Below, in pieces: positions 23,101-36,246 of a stretch of 64,000 nt of DNA. Every line of letters starts with the position of its first letter. Position 1 is the stretch's first letter. The DNA is from Polytrichum commune. Taxonomy: Eukaryota > Streptophyta > Polytrichopsida > Polytrichales > Polytrichaceae. The DNA lies in contig OX485806.1 of assembly GCA_950295325.1 (NCBI GenBank), forward strand, positions 48,109,169-48,173,168, read 5' to 3'. Position numbers and translations under genes: made by a program. The notes under the pieces are model-generated. The model was given only the letters and a program-made list of their open reading frames with translations, was not told where the DNA came from and did not search any database.

Positions 23101-26100
23101 AAATTTTATGATTTTCCATATGTCTATTATAAGGAATTGGGATTATACTCATCTTAATATTAAAAAAAATCTCCCATGATTTTATTCATACTAATTTAAA
23201 TCTACTACTGAAAAAATGAAGGTTTTTCCAATACCTTACTTTACATATAACAACGTTTCAAGCATTAATTGAAGGCTATGGTAGATCCAAGTCTTATATT
23301 AAATTTTCCTCCAATGAATAAAATGAACCCTATAGTTTAACTCACATGGTTTATTACTTTTTGTAGGGTGACCTCCCTGAGGAGTTGACTTCTTTCGATT
23401 TCAAATCCCCAACTAGAGATGGTTTTTTCTTATATTTGGCACTAATTTCATTCATTGCATTTAGTGCCTTCAGCCACTAATACTTGATGGTTAGTTGTGG
23501 TTAAGACAATACATTTTCCTTGGGAAGCTTGTTATTGGGGACGATATGTAAAGTAAACTTCCTTTCTTCGGCATCAATTTTGAATATGTATGTTAAACAT
23601 AAGGTGGTTTTTGAATAAATTGGCAAAGAGGTCGTGGATTTTGTGCTTGGAATGATCTTAAGTGGTGGATCAAAACTCTTTACAACATTCCACATAATAC
23701 ACCTTTACTACATCCATTGAATTCTAGTTCATAGACCTTAAATGCCATTGGTGATCCTCCAAGTTTATTAATTTCACAACTTTCCTAGGTTTCTCTTTGG
23801 CTAGCAAATATCTAGTTGTATCCTTCACACTCACTAATGTGGATTTCAAGTTAGATGCCACATGGTCAATGTTCTCACCACTAACTCTAGAATCAACTTG
23901 TGAAAGCAATGGGTGGTCAAAGTTATCAAGAGGGGTAAATTTGGATTTTAGCCTCATCTGCTATGTACTTTAGAGTTTGTTGGGATTCAATGACAAAATC
24001 TAGGTCAACCACATGCATGCATTTTTTGGAATCAAGGTTGGAATCGGCTAGTATTAGACGGGGAGTGTTATGTTGTGAGCAATGAGTGATGAACGCTAAT
24101 TTGTGAGTGATGAGGAAGGCAAAATATTTGATAATACGCCCAATGGTATCCTATAACCAAGGTATTTTGGCATGAAAATAAACGATTTTAGGATTTGATA
24201 AAAATAAGAGTGGGGATGATAAACAACATGAATGCTAGATTGTGAGAAATAAACATTGAGTAATGAACAACGAGAAAATAAAAATATTTACATGATTATG
24301 GGCTAATATATATTTATCACATACATTTTCTCATAGTTGTATGCATGCCCTATGACATCTTGAATATTATTATCATTGACATTCATAGTATGAACAATTT
24401 AAATAATGAAACAAAACATACTGCAAAAGATACTTAATTTTGTAATAGGTCAATGATACAACAAAAATATACAGAGTGCAAAGAAGATAGAATTGGGCAC
24501 AAAACATGTGTAACTCCAAGGTATGCCATGAGTTATATATATTAAAGAAGTGATGCTAATAATGAAACCTTACATAATGATAGTTGAACACATGCTAACA
24601 AAAAATAAACATCATTATAAATTGTAGTGATGAATGTTGAACATGATTTGGACGCTAATTTTATGAAGTCCAAAATCCGCCAATCACAATGTCTAGTTTT
24701 TCTATGTTGTGAAGGGGTAGGTTGAGCAACAAGAACAAAAATCACAATATCTGCATAGATAAGGAGGCCTCATGAGTGTGATGAACTTGCTAAAAAACTT
24801 GGATCTTTAAAACTAGGCGCCAACGTCCACAACATTGTGGTATCACATTGTTGGCACATAACGTAAATGTTTTAATAATGATTGATGATTCCATTAAAAT
24901 TCAAAAAATTATGTATACAATATGTTTTAAGAAAAAAAATTACAAAACCAACCATATCAAACATTTAAATAAAAATAAAAGCTTACAAAACAAATCGACG
25001 GCCTAGCAATGAAGAATTGGATAATCATCCAGAATTGGTGTCTTTGGCAATAGCTAAAGGGGATTATATAACCGAAGGCTTCAAAATGAAATCCAAAACA
25101 TCTTTGTCACCTTCCAATGTCAAGAGGTGACGCTTTAAAATGAAGAAAACATGTATGGAGGGCCCTATCAAAGAGATTATAGTTTCTATGAATAGAATAA
25201 TCAAGGAGAGCATGTTAATTGATATTGACATCATATTCAAAAAAATTATCAAATTAAAAAAAAAATTATACATGTGGATGCAGTGAGGTTTGTAACTCAT
25301 AAGAACAATGAATTTTTTTTTCATGGGCCCTTCCAAGGTGTGACATCATCATCTTTCATAAGTTAAGAAGTAACATCTGTGAAGTTGTGTAAAACATCAT
25401 CACCCAAATTCATACCATTCTCCAAAAGATCTTTGTTGATATTTATTTGAAAATACAAAGGCATGCATTTGAATCCAAAAATATTGCGAAAGGAACGAAC
25501 ATACAAGAGTATTGTTAGTTTGATTGTCTGCAAAACAAATGAAAAAAAATTAAACTGAAAAGCCGACCAAAATGTAATGTAAACAAACAAAAATGATTCA
25601 TGAAAAAAATTGGAAGATCAATTGTTTTGTTTGGATTGCAAGGATTGGCCAAATAGAGTGGGTTTACACAAGTCCAAGGTTCATGATTGTAGTTAGGATT
25701 TTACATACAAAAAAAACTTGGAAAACACTCAGGGAAGACTTCAAAGGTGATTATTATATCATCTAGGTGTCTCATATAAATTTTATTAAGAAATTCATAT
25801 GATTATCTTAAGTAGTTTTGGTTTAAACTAGCATTTGGATGATGATTTATAAGGTGAAGTCTTACAAACTCTCACAAAATTACATGCAATTATGATTATC
25901 TCTCAACTCACATTATTTACCAATGCAATAATTTGGCAATGGATTCATTTGAATTGGACCAAAAATGGTGGTACACAAGTATAGGCATAACCATAATCAA
26001 CAGTCTTGCAAATAATACCTCGTTTTTGTTTCTTTACCAAAGCCAAAGGCACTTTGGTGTTATCGATAATCTTGTGTTAATTAAATCCTTTTAATTTAAC

Positions 26101-26890
26101 TTGGAAAGTCAATGTCGTTATCCTTTTAATTCAATGAGTCTAAGTTATCAAGTTTTTAACATGAACCAAATCATATTTAATTCCTTGCATATTTATTTCA
26201 TTCCATTATCATTCTTCATATCATAATGATTCTTGAACCTACAATCTCTAAAACTCCAAATTGTGATTGATTGCCTAAGGAAAAAAATACAACAAGTGAT
26301 ATGAATATAAATATATTGGCAAAGCTGTGTATTGTAATATTTCCATTCTAAAAATAAATTGTGGCTATTACACCTAAACTATCATAGAATTAAGAATTGT
26401 ACTAAAAATAAACGACAATATATTTATAACTAGTTTCAAGGTGCAATGACTACAATACCATGGTTATTTATAGCCAAATTATCATAAATTAAGAAGATGC
26501 ACTATAATCCATTTATAGTTGAGATTGTAATACAATTAATCTAAATGTGATAAAAATAGATTGTATCACATATAATTGTGATTCCAAAATACTAAATGTT
26601 AATAGTATGTGAAGGGAATTATCTTAGAAAAGAAATTGGAAATTAAGAGAAGATACTAAGTTTGAGAGAATGACTCAAAGATGCTTCTTTAAGAGTTGAT
26701 AAGAAATTGGGAGGTTGATAGAGGCATTATCATAAGTATAGAGAGAAAATCTCCTCTATATGGTAAAAAAAATTCTAATAACAACTTGATTATTATTAAA
26801 CTAATTTCTACATATGTTTCATCAGAAAGAGGTTCCAATAACGAAGACCAACGATTAGGAGACTAGGAAAAAAAGTCAAGAACGAGTTTT
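20105..26890. other. AT-rich intergenic DNA, no recognised gene
   Basis: No transposon end, domain or splice structure could be supported. Notable local features are a G10 run at about 22673 and two telomere-like CCCTAAA units near 22985-23000. On the minus strand at 23957-23501, open frames have coding-like composition (for example DHVASNLKSTLVSVKDTT) but are broken and match no family I know. Confidence 0.5.
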
Positions 26891-26899
26891 TTTTTGGAA

Positions 26900-27370
26900 T
26901 GAAAGGTTGTTTGGTTACTTGGCTATTTAGCAATCTAGAAAAAAAATTAACTTTTTACTTGGCTACTTGGACACTTAGCTATTTCCCACAAAAGATAAAG
27001 GGTATTTGGTTACTTGGCTATTTTGATACTTAAAAAAAAAACACATTTAGTTACATGGACAATTAATTACTTGCTATGAAGGAAAAAAAAATTTGTTACT
27101 TGGTTATTTGGACACTTGAATGCTTGCTACAAAGGAGAAAGTTACTTTACAATTTGGTTACTTGAGATATTGAGATTATTGTAAGAGAAGTGGGAACTTA
27201 TTACTTGGCAACTTGGTTATTCAAGATATTTAGACAAGAGGAAGAAACTTCTTACTTGGCTACTTGATCACTTGGTTAACTCATAAGAGAGTTATTTGAT
27301 ACTTGTTACTTGAATATTTGGTTACTTAAGATACTTAGCTACTCGGAGAAAAAATTAACTAGCTACTTGA
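26900..27370. repeat. degenerate TTACTTGG repeat
   Basis: Dense variants of GGTTACTTGGCTACTTGG at irregular spacing. A-rich spacers separate the units. No protein reading is supported. Confidence 0.6.
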
Positions 27371-29485
27371 GAAGAAGAAAAAACAACTACGGCACATGAA
27401 GAAGTTACAACACTTTGACTTACGAGGGGAAAATTAACATGATCTAGAATAATACTTAGAAAGAACACTTGAGCTTAAAAAAATGATTGCGATACATGAA
27501 GAAGTCACAACATTATGGAAAAAATATACAAAAAATCAAATTAATAGATTAAGAATAACATTTAGTTGGACGCGACTACTTGAAGATGTATCATCAAGAA
27601 AATAGTTTATTACTACAAAAAATGATTTTTAATTTAGACTTGAAGTCCATCATGATGAACACAAGGAAGAGGAGTTTTAAAAAAAAAATCAAAGATACCA
27701 TAGCAAAGGAAGCCATCCTAGGAACTAAAGGAAAACATCAACAAATGTCAAGGATATTAGGTAGTTTAGTCATCTTAATCCAAACAACGCTCTAAGTCAC
27801 TATGACACAATCAACTTTAAGAACAAATGAAGGTAGTTGAGCTCTACAAAGGTCATGGCAAGATTCTTTAATTTATTCATTTTTTATTTGGAATTGAATG
27901 TATGATCTTGTTCCTTTTCTCCATAGTTTTTTTTGATGTTCATTCCATTTCTTATGTCCCAAAACTATTGGCTATTGTGTTCATTTATTATATCTTGATT
28001 AATTCAAGGTTAGCACTCTAGCATATTATAACGATTTCACTTAGGAACATCCAATGAAAGCACAAAACTTATTAGAATTCCAACTATCAAATTCTCTTTC
28101 CTTCTTGGCCTTTTTACAACCAATGATCTCGGATCATTGTTTGTTCAAACTTTTTGTTATGCCATTAATCACAAAAAACAACCGGGGTACCAAATATTCA
28201 CTATACTATTGCGCTTTGACATCCAAACATTCATCTCCTCTTGTTTTTATTGCTTTTGCATTCAGACTACATTACTCACATATCACAACAATATCATTTT
28301 TAAAGACAACCGCTAATTTCTTGATGTCTAAAACACCATAGTTTTTACCAAACCATAGTTTTTATATTAAATATTTCTATGATTCATATTAATAAATTAA
28401 TTCTTTGATTAATTTCAATTATCTCAACAACTCAAAATATTCATTCTAGACAATGGTTCTCAATGAGATCTTCATGGATCTTCATAATTATTAAGGATTT
28501 TTATATGAAAGAAGAATTTATCTTTTTTTTCCCCTATTTGTCCCACAACATGATGTATAACTATATCACACAATCAGACAATTGCCTCTCACATACAAAA
28601 CCACAACAACGTGAATAGGTAATCACCCCCATTAATTCCATCCTTTGCAAATCCCAAAATTTTATTGGCTTTAGGGTTTAAAATTGGGTATAATGTTCTA
28701 TTAGACTATTGGCTAGTAGGTTATATATTTGTAATTAAAAATTCACTTCATCTGATAGCTATTACAACTATTATTTGTTTTAGTCCCAATAAAAAGTGCA
28801 AATTAATCACAATAACTCATTCATGGCTAACAGAAACAACCTTTCTTGTTGTCCTTAATTTATTCATTTAACAGACAATTTATCCAACTTCTTTGTTGTA
28901 GAAATCCAACTCACACATAATGTAGGTCAAAGACCATTGACTTTTACATAATTTTTTTTTCACAATTTCAACAAAATTCGTTCCAAAATAAAGTCCTCAA
29001 CCGTACACAAAAACAATCAGAGAATGATTCTTTGTCCAACAAAACCACTAGCCTTCAGGGTGCATTTCATTCACAAAGGATCAATCTTTGATCCTAATAT
29101 TATCACAAATTTTTTTAACAAGTCAATTGTCATTCCATCAGGGATTTGATGTAGATAAAATTATGGTCTAAGGCCCTTTCTTGAGAAATTCATAGCCAAT
29201 ATATAACAAAAACAATGCATGGGTTGATTTTGCATGGTGGTGATTACTCCTATCAAACTATAGCCTTGTATAATTTTTATTCCTTCAAATCTCTTAGTTT
29301 ATGGCTTGATTTACCACATGCTAATTAGATGTCTTATTTTAATTAGATTATAAAATAATCTAATTAAAGAAATTACTTAAATTTTTTGACTTTACAATGA
29401 CCAACTTTGAAATAGTAATCTAAAAAACAAGAAGACTAATTTTTGGTCCAATTTTTAGGATAAATTATCTACAAAACACCATTGT
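27371..29485. other. AT-rich DNA, no recognised gene
   Basis: Nothing beyond short random frames is seen. The right boundary is set by the start of an R3 LTR at 29486. Confidence 0.5.
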
Positions 29486-29935
29486 TGTCGCAAACCTTGC
29501 TAGAGTCCCTTAACAATCTTGAGCATTTTCAAATTCTAGCAAGGGTCACGAGCACTAACCCTTAAAAATCTTGAGCATTATCAAATTCTAGTAGGGATCA
29601 TGAGTGCTAACCCTTTGCATTCCACCATGCGAATGGTTGGCTCCCCATATCGCGGACCTTTTAACTTATAGGTGGGGGACCAACCCTCCAACACTTGCAT
29701 TTGGGATTCACCCTTTTACCGATAACCAATGGTTAGATTTGGGTTTCTATCTACGAAATCTCAATCTCAAGTTGATCATAGCATTGCTGGAGCAACACTA
29801 TAACAACCCGAACCATACTAGGCAGTTATGCCCCCACTTTGGACCAATGCCCGTAGAGGTTGTACCGTTCGGCCTCAGGTGGGTTTGGTCGGCCACGTTG
29901 CCTCTTCCATATAAGCCTCTAGGACTTTGGGGAAG
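29486..29935 (+). mobile_element. R3 family LTR, 5-prime fragment (copy 3)
   Basis: Starts TGTCGCAAACCTTGCTAGAG and follows the full R3 copies at 49639 and 54570 through GCAACACTATAACAACCCGA and AAGCCTCTAGGACTTTG, about 450 bases. It then gives way to copia LTR sequence, so the R3 3-prime half is missing. The first part contains an extra internal duplication of the AATCTTGAGCATT segment. Confidence 0.75.
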
Positions 29936-30118
29936 GCCCTATTGGGAAATGAGAGAAGAAAGCAAAGAGACCAACGTAGGAAAGTAGAACACAATGCACA
30001 AGGAATGCATACAATGGAGAGAGTGTTTAGCTCCTCCCCTTATGCGTTTATTTATATGTATGGCTTAAGACCAGCGTTGACAACCTATATGGAACAATGT
30101 CGCTGATGCAACCTAACA
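29936..30118 (-). mobile_element. Ty1/copia 3-prime LTR, partial
   Basis: On the minus strand the LTR begins TGTTAGGTTGCATCAGCG immediately after the pol stop codon (TAA at 30121-30119). A TATA-like ATATAAATA lies at about 30048-30057, as expected for an LTR promoter. Its far end is cut off at the R3 fragment. Confidence 0.65.
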
Positions 30119-30431
30119 TTATCCTCTAATACTCTCACTTTGCGAGGTAGCATTGTACTCCAATCCCATTATCTCACTTAACAACTCATGCTTATCACTT
30201 GCTAATGCCTTTGTTAGAATATCCGCTACCATATATTGCGTTGTACAATATTCTAGCTCTACAATTTTGTTTTCAACATTTTCTTTAATAAAATGATGTT
30301 GCACATCTATATACTTCGACCTATTACGGTTGGTGGGGTTTCTGGCGAGTGCCATAGAGCCTTGGTTGTCGCACATGATGGTCGTGGCCTCCTATTGTAC
30401 ACAACCTACGTCCTCCATTAGTTGCCCTAAG
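30119..30431 (-). pseudogene. Ty1/copia RNase H, C-terminal part
   Basis: Reads MCDNQGSMALARNPTNRNRS, KYIDVQHHFIKENV and YMVADILTKALASDKHELL, the classical end of copia RNase H: CDN, the KHID-type motif and ADILTK. One upstream codon is TAG (VQ-stop-EATTI). At 30432 copia coding is abruptly replaced by an R2 LTR end; the reverse transcriptase and most of RNase H are missing. Confidence 0.9.
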
Positions 30432-31549
30432 TGTGAGCCAGGATCACCCCCACCCTTAGGTGCGTCGTAGTCCAGGTGAGGGATCCCCCTTCCACAAGTT
30501 TTACCAGCTACTTACAAAGGCATGTGGCATCTTCTCATTTCACTAATGGACTGGTACACTCAACACCTTTTCTTTATTATGTTCAGACCTCAAGTATTAA
30601 CAAATACTCGAGTAACACATCCACACAAGGAAAAGAAACACTTAAAATTTGTCTATGCTTTGAGAAAGCCTAATCTAGTTGCCACATTCTAATTCTACTA
30701 TTAATTCTAATTTCACCACACTACTGGCTAATACATAGGCACACCCAATAACTGCAATTCGATACCCAGCTCAAGGCCATTGAGGCCTAACCTAATCACT
30801 ACCTTGCCTCCCTGCCTCTTCACTTAAATCACAACAACCATTGTTTTTTGATGACCACCATTATCCTCCTCCAGCAGTGTTGAGGTTAACTCTGGCTTAA
30901 GCCATGCGGAGACCAAACTCCCTCGACAGATTGCTCGCAACCCTTGCTTGAGCTGGTCTATTAGCCCCTGCCATCACTTTTCTTTTTGCTGCACGTGTCC
31001 ACCTCCCTCACCTCGACTGTGAATCCAGCAAGAGCTCGGGTGTGGAAGTCCCCGAATCTGCACCAGTCTTGTTCATGCGTCTGCCGCTAGTGCTACCCTG
31101 CATTGCTCCCATAGAACCCTGAAGTTGACACCTTTGCTACATTGATCTGACGACTTGGCTTCAAGCCTCTCCGACCACATCTCACCACCCTGCTTGATCC
31201 CTTGACTCCTCACTGATGAGCCTCCGAAGACGACGAGTGGCTTCGGTAGTATCTAGGAGCAAGCATGAGAGGTTGACTTTTGTAGCAGATCCAAACTGGT
31301 ACTTCCACCGACATGTGCTTGATAGCTAACTTCCAGAGTGTAATCCCGTTGCGATTTTGGAGATCCCAGTCTGGTTTGTGAGATCCCGACATGTCTCTCA
31401 CTGACTAATCTCTGTGTCGCTCTTTCTTTACGCTCCCCTTCCGATCCAGCCGCCTCGACATTGACGTGGCAGCTCCTACCCCCGAGATTAGAGATTCAAC
31501 TAGCACTTCAACTATTCATCCTCCAACATACTCTTTTCTTGAACCAGCG
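30432..31549 (+). mobile_element. R2 family LTR (copy D), lying in copia
   Basis: Starts TGTGAGCCAGGATCACCCCC and continues CACCCTTAGGTGCGTCGTAG, the conserved R2 5-prime end. A 3-prime end in the same orientation is not found. Instead an inverted R2 3-prime end begins at 31550. No matching 5-bp duplication could be identified. Confidence 0.65.
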
Positions 31550-31680
31550 TGTGAGCCCAATATCGTGCCCACATGTGTTTTTAATCTTTAAAATCATTAA
31601 AATCTTAGGCTTTGGATTTACATTGAATATTCAAAAAGATAAAAAGAGTGAGGTTTTAAGTTTAGGTTTGAGTTGACTTT
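31550..31680 (-). mobile_element. inverted R2 3-prime terminal fragment (copy E)
   Basis: TGTGAGCCCAATATCGTGCC at 31550 is the complement of the R2 3-prime end in copy B. About 130 bases (through AAAAAGATAAAAAGAGTGAG and AGGTTTGAGTTGAC) correspond to the last part of copy B in reverse. It stops where copia integrase coding resumes. It may be an inverted end of copy D or a second truncated LTR. Confidence 0.6.
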
Positions 31681-31689
31681 AAAGACTAG

Positions 31690-32885
31690 TGTAAGAGTTA
31701 CTTTGGGCAATCCTCCAAATGCGTTTTGTCTTCGAAAAACACCACGTCCGGACTCTTAATGATTTTTTTTCGTTTCCAAGCAAATGAGGCGATACACCTA
31801 AGTGTTTTTGCAGTATCCAAGAAACAAACATTTGACGTCCTTCGCGTCCAACTTTGTTCGCCTTTGATCCGACATCTTCGCATAAGCCACACAACCGAAA
31901 ACGCGCATGTGGGAGATGTGCGGTATCCTCCCGCTCCACGCCTCCTCGGGTGTCTTACCGTCCACGGCCTTGGTTGGATACCGGTTGCACACGTACACGG
32001 CATTGCACACCGCCTCCGCCCAAAATTCATGGCCGAGGCGTTGGGCATGAATCATGGACCGCGCCATCTTCACGATGGTTCGGTTGGCTCACTCCGCCAC
32101 ACCATTTTGTTGTGGCGTGTAAGGTGATGAGGTTTGCCATGCAATGCCATGTTTGCTCAAAAAATCGTTAAATGCCTTTAACACATATTCTCCACCGTTG
32201 TTCGTCCTAAGAACCTTCACTATGTGCTCTCCACCAAGATTTTCCATTCTTTGAACCTTGCCAAAACCTCGCTTTTGGACTTGAGCACGTACACTCAAAT
32301 CTTGCGCGAAAAATCGTCAATGAAGACGAGAAAATTCCTTGCGCTCCCCATGGACGGCATTTTCATCGGCCCACATACGTTGGAATGCTCAAACTCCAAG
32401 ACCTTGGTGGCGCGGGTACCTCCATCCGTGGGGAATGGTTGCCTCGCTTGTTTGCCCTCCACACATCCTTCGCATGCGAAGTAATGTGCATCACCTTGCG
32501 CCGCTCCCACATCCATTCCGTTCACCATTCAAGCATTTTCACGCTATTGGCGTTGAGATGCTCCAACTTTTTCTGCCAAAACTGTAAAGAATGCGAGTTC
32601 CCATCCAAATGTGCCAAAGACCTCGTTTCGGTCCCATTCGTCACATTCATGTCCAATTGGTACAACTTGGACTCCAACGATGCAATGGCCAACATCTCCC
32701 CGTTCTTGCCCTCACCACGTATCCCAACGACTTAAAATGTACCTTCAAACCCCTCGAAATGAGTTTGCTCACCGAAAGCAAGTTAGAATGCATTTTTGGC
32801 ATATGAAGCACGCCATGCATTCTAATGCTCTGCACACGACCTTTCACACGTGTTTTCACTAGTATAGAGCCTTTGCCTACGGCCT
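31690..32885 (-). pseudogene. Ty1/copia GAG-pre-integrase and integrase
   Basis: On the minus strand the remnant starts near 32885 (MVYKAVGKGSILVKTRVKG, then VLHMPKMHSNLLSVSKLIS), passes the pre-integrase zinc segment (FACEGCVEGKQARQPFP) and the integrase core (GPMKMPSMGSARNFLVFIDD, NNGGEY, YTPQQNGVAE, MRVFGCVAYAK, KCLFLGYC). The first two catalytic Asp residues are Asn (HSNVCGP, RTNNGGEY). A TGA follows VAE where CGA is expected, a CpG-decay change. Frames change several times. The 5-prime part is cut off by an R1 LTR at 32886; the C-terminal part ends at R2 sequence. Confidence 0.93.
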
Positions 32886-35402
32886 TGTAAACCATTAGAG
32901 TGGTCCAACACCCCGCGGGATTAGTTTTAGTTAGAATGCTAGCATTAAAATTTAGAATTGATAGGAAATTTAGGAAAAAGTAATTCATTTAGCATTTAGC
33001 CTAGAAGAAGGAAGGTAAATTACCGAGGACTTCAGGCCTTCAACTGGAAGAAACAAAAATCTAGATAAAGATAAGGTTGGCCAAAATGAAAACTAAGTTG
33101 TGCTAGAAAAAACATGCTAGCTAGTAAAAACAACTAGTTAAGATTTAAATTAGTAATTGTTAGCTAAACAAATATTAGTTTATTAGTTAATATAAGCCAC
33201 ACAAGACAATTGGAGGTGTTTGGAGTAAGAAGGCGAAATCGGCATGAAATTTTTTTTTTTTAAAAACAAGGGTCTCCCGTTGGAGCCACCTTGGCGAGAG
33301 CCACCACACCGAGTCAAAATTTTGGGAAAGGATTTGATGAATGGAGCCGATGGCAGAGGGATCCAACCTTTTTTTGAGAGGGTTTCAAAATCCCTTCTTT
33401 CCACTTTGGACGATCTTTCTTCTTTACATTGCTTGGGCAAAACCCTGTTTCTTTGTACTTAAGAAAAAACTTCTATTTTTCCTTCTCAATGGCCTAATAG
33501 TAAGGCTTGAGAAAATCCTCTACTATATCTCTTAATTAGGATATATGTTTGTTAACACACAAAAAATTCTTTCTCTCTTTTGTACAGGTAGGTTAGATTG
33601 TATGAATGCAAATGGATGCATTGTAGACCTTAGCCGCCGATGGCCTTAACACTTAATTCATGATTTAGAAAAACAAAATTATTATTTTTCTTTTATAAAT
33701 ATTTTTTATAGCTATATGTAGTCAATTTCTATTTGTGATTTGATTAACGTATCAGTTAGTTATAAATTTTCAAAGATGGAATAGAAAAACAAGGTGTTCC
33801 TCTAGGTAGCGGCTGTTGGATCAGACCTGATAGCCCAATAAAAATTTTAATCTTAAAAATTTATATTTTTTCCAAGTAGATATTTTGTCTAGCTTTCCAA
33901 GGTTGTTTAGAATGTTTAATTTGAATAAGAAATGAATTAGATACAAATTTCTAAAGACAGGATACGTTGTTGAAAACTTCCTAGTTGACTACTGTATTAC
34001 AAGGAATGTGCTGGATTCAGCTTGGCTTAATTTACTGATAGCATATTTTTTTCAAATAGACTGTTTTAAAGCTTTCCAATGGTGTATGAAAATACTAGAT
34101 CCAAGTAATAATGAATGTACTATAAATTTTTTAAGTTGGAAGTTGGATAGCTACAAGGAAAAAGACAAGGTCAACATCCGGGAAGTGGAGCAAGGAAGGA
34201 GGTAGCGGCTCAACCTACATTGAGCCTCATCAACCAAGGAGAATTGAGGTAAACTAACTAACCCTAGCATTCCATTTAGGGTTGGAGGAAGCGCGGCCAA
34301 GGTATGCATCCCTAAACCCACTCGCCTATCTCATAAGGTCAAATGGTTTGACCACTTGACCGCCAAAGGGGCACGCAACACCATCGTTCTCGGGCTTCTT
34401 GGTGTGTTTGTGGTTGTAACTTTATTTATTAGCAAATTTCATATGTGGTAAGTCGGATTAAGTATCAACACAACCACTCTGAATGTTGTTGGTGGAAAGG
34501 GAAAATTAATGACCCGTGAATCCATTACTATGTTGTTGGCGTCGTGAATTGAGAGTAATGGCCCAAATTTATGAAGATTGCGCAACATGTTGAACCTACA
34601 GTTTGTTTGTCACCCTAGTCCCATTCAGTTGCATTTCTTGGTCTATCCAATGTAAACACACCTAATAATTAAAAACATACAAAACAAATCCTAAACCCTT
34701 GTTGACAAGAAACCCGAATCGAAAACTTAACTCAATAGGGTGATACTGGCCTTCGGACCGTTGAAATCCGAAGGGTTTGAGATCTTTCTTGACCTTCAAA
34801 GGACCCGCACAAGGCCTTAAAAGGTTCCGAGCTAAGGGATGCACCAACTAGATAAGGTGTGATGCCTAATATATGAATGTAGGAAGGTAGAATGTGTAAA
34901 CAAAATTAACTAAATAAAAAAGAATTTATGTAAAGGGTGGGACTTAGGCCAAGTTCCCTTGCTTAGGAAATTAAATATAACTAAATAAAGAAATAATAAA
35001 GAATTGAATGGTCCATCAAATCGTCGTTATTCCGTTTATTGAACTAGGGGTGGTACGAGTCACACCCGGTTGGTGTGTATCAGAGCCATCTCAATTCACA
35101 AGTTAGGATTGTCTTGGTTCCAAGGCTGGTGCGTTTGTGCTTAGAATAGGTTGTAGGTTAAGGTTAAAACTAGATATGAAATTGATTAGTGGGGTTTAGA
35201 GCCATAATAGTAAAAAATGAAGGTCCAACCTCCGGAGGTACTACAACGCATATTTAATTTCTTTCCAAAAATCTAGGTATCCACGTTATACACCTATCAT
35301 CCGGGTTCCACTATGGCACCTCCAAGTGCAAGCCACCTTCACCAAAGGGTTTGTGTGATACGTTTAGGCTCCCTCATAAGGGGGTGGCCCAAAAGCACCA
35401 TA
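32886..35402 (+). mobile_element. R1 family LTR (copy 2), lying in copia
   Basis: Starts TGTAAACCATTAGAGTGGTC and ends AAAAGCACCATA, matching R1 copy 1 along its length apart from indels; copy 2 is about 320 bases shorter. No flanking 5-bp duplication was found (GGCCT against CATTA). Copia does not resume on the right. It may therefore be one end of a larger rearranged element rather than a simple solo LTR. Confidence 0.75.
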
Positions 35403-36246
35403 CATTAAAATATCGATCTTTTAACATTAAACCAGTAGAAGTATCCGATGAGGCTTTTGAACCTGCCACAACATGGGGGACTACCACTCAATCCCATTTT
35501 TAGGGTGGAAACCTTTGATGATATGAAGGACAAGATGTGACCATTTCCTTATAAGACTAGAAAATCCTATTTGGGACATGGATAAAGGAAAAATGTCAAC
35601 GCAATACTAGTTTTATTGATTTGTATGCGTTTGAGGTTATCTCCAATATTAAGAATACGAAGCATTCCAAAGCACTAATAATATGCTCATTGAATCGGGG
35701 TGCACCAAGTGGAGCAGTATTGGGATATTCAAGTGGTATTCGTTTCCGTATAGTTCCTTGGTCCCTTTCGTGATTAAGTTGGAAACATTAGAGGGTGTAT
35801 TTGTATTGAGTGTGGAGCCAACCATCCCTGGTGAACCTAAATATAAGGTTCCAGCTTACACATCCGCGAGTACGTTAAGTCTGATCATTTCATTTTTCCA
35901 TTTTGCCCAAGCTACCCGGGCGCCTTTAGCTTCTTTAAGGATTCCGCCAGTTTTTGAGCTTTTGCAGACATTCATTCTGCAGCTAGAAGAGGAATACAAA
36001 GGATTTCATTGAGATCATATGCAGCGGATACAAGATTTCAAGTGGAAGATGGGCAATACACTTCGTATCATGTATACAAGGTTCGCAAGGTTTTTCAAAA
36101 AGTCTAGAGGTGTTTTCGCAAAAAAATTGTTGATATAGGTTTTTTGTCAAAAATTGACAAACTTTTTCTTGACTTAGCGTTGCCTTAAATCATTATGAAT
36201 AATGATGGTGGGGCGACACTTGCAGAGGAATTTGCCATTATGGTAC
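35403..36246 (+). pseudogene. segment between two R1 LTRs with an unidentified open frame
   Basis: A 109-codon frame at 35683-36012 (KWSSIGIFKWYSFPYSSLVP, PVFELLQTFILQLEEEYKG) continues past a stop with DHMQRIQDFKWKMGNTLRIM. Position between oppositely oriented R1 LTRs and general character suggest the gag/ORF1-like part of a Ty3/gypsy element of Athila or Tat type, but no diagnostic motif is visible. No primer-binding site could be recognised at either LTR boundary. Confidence 0.3.
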
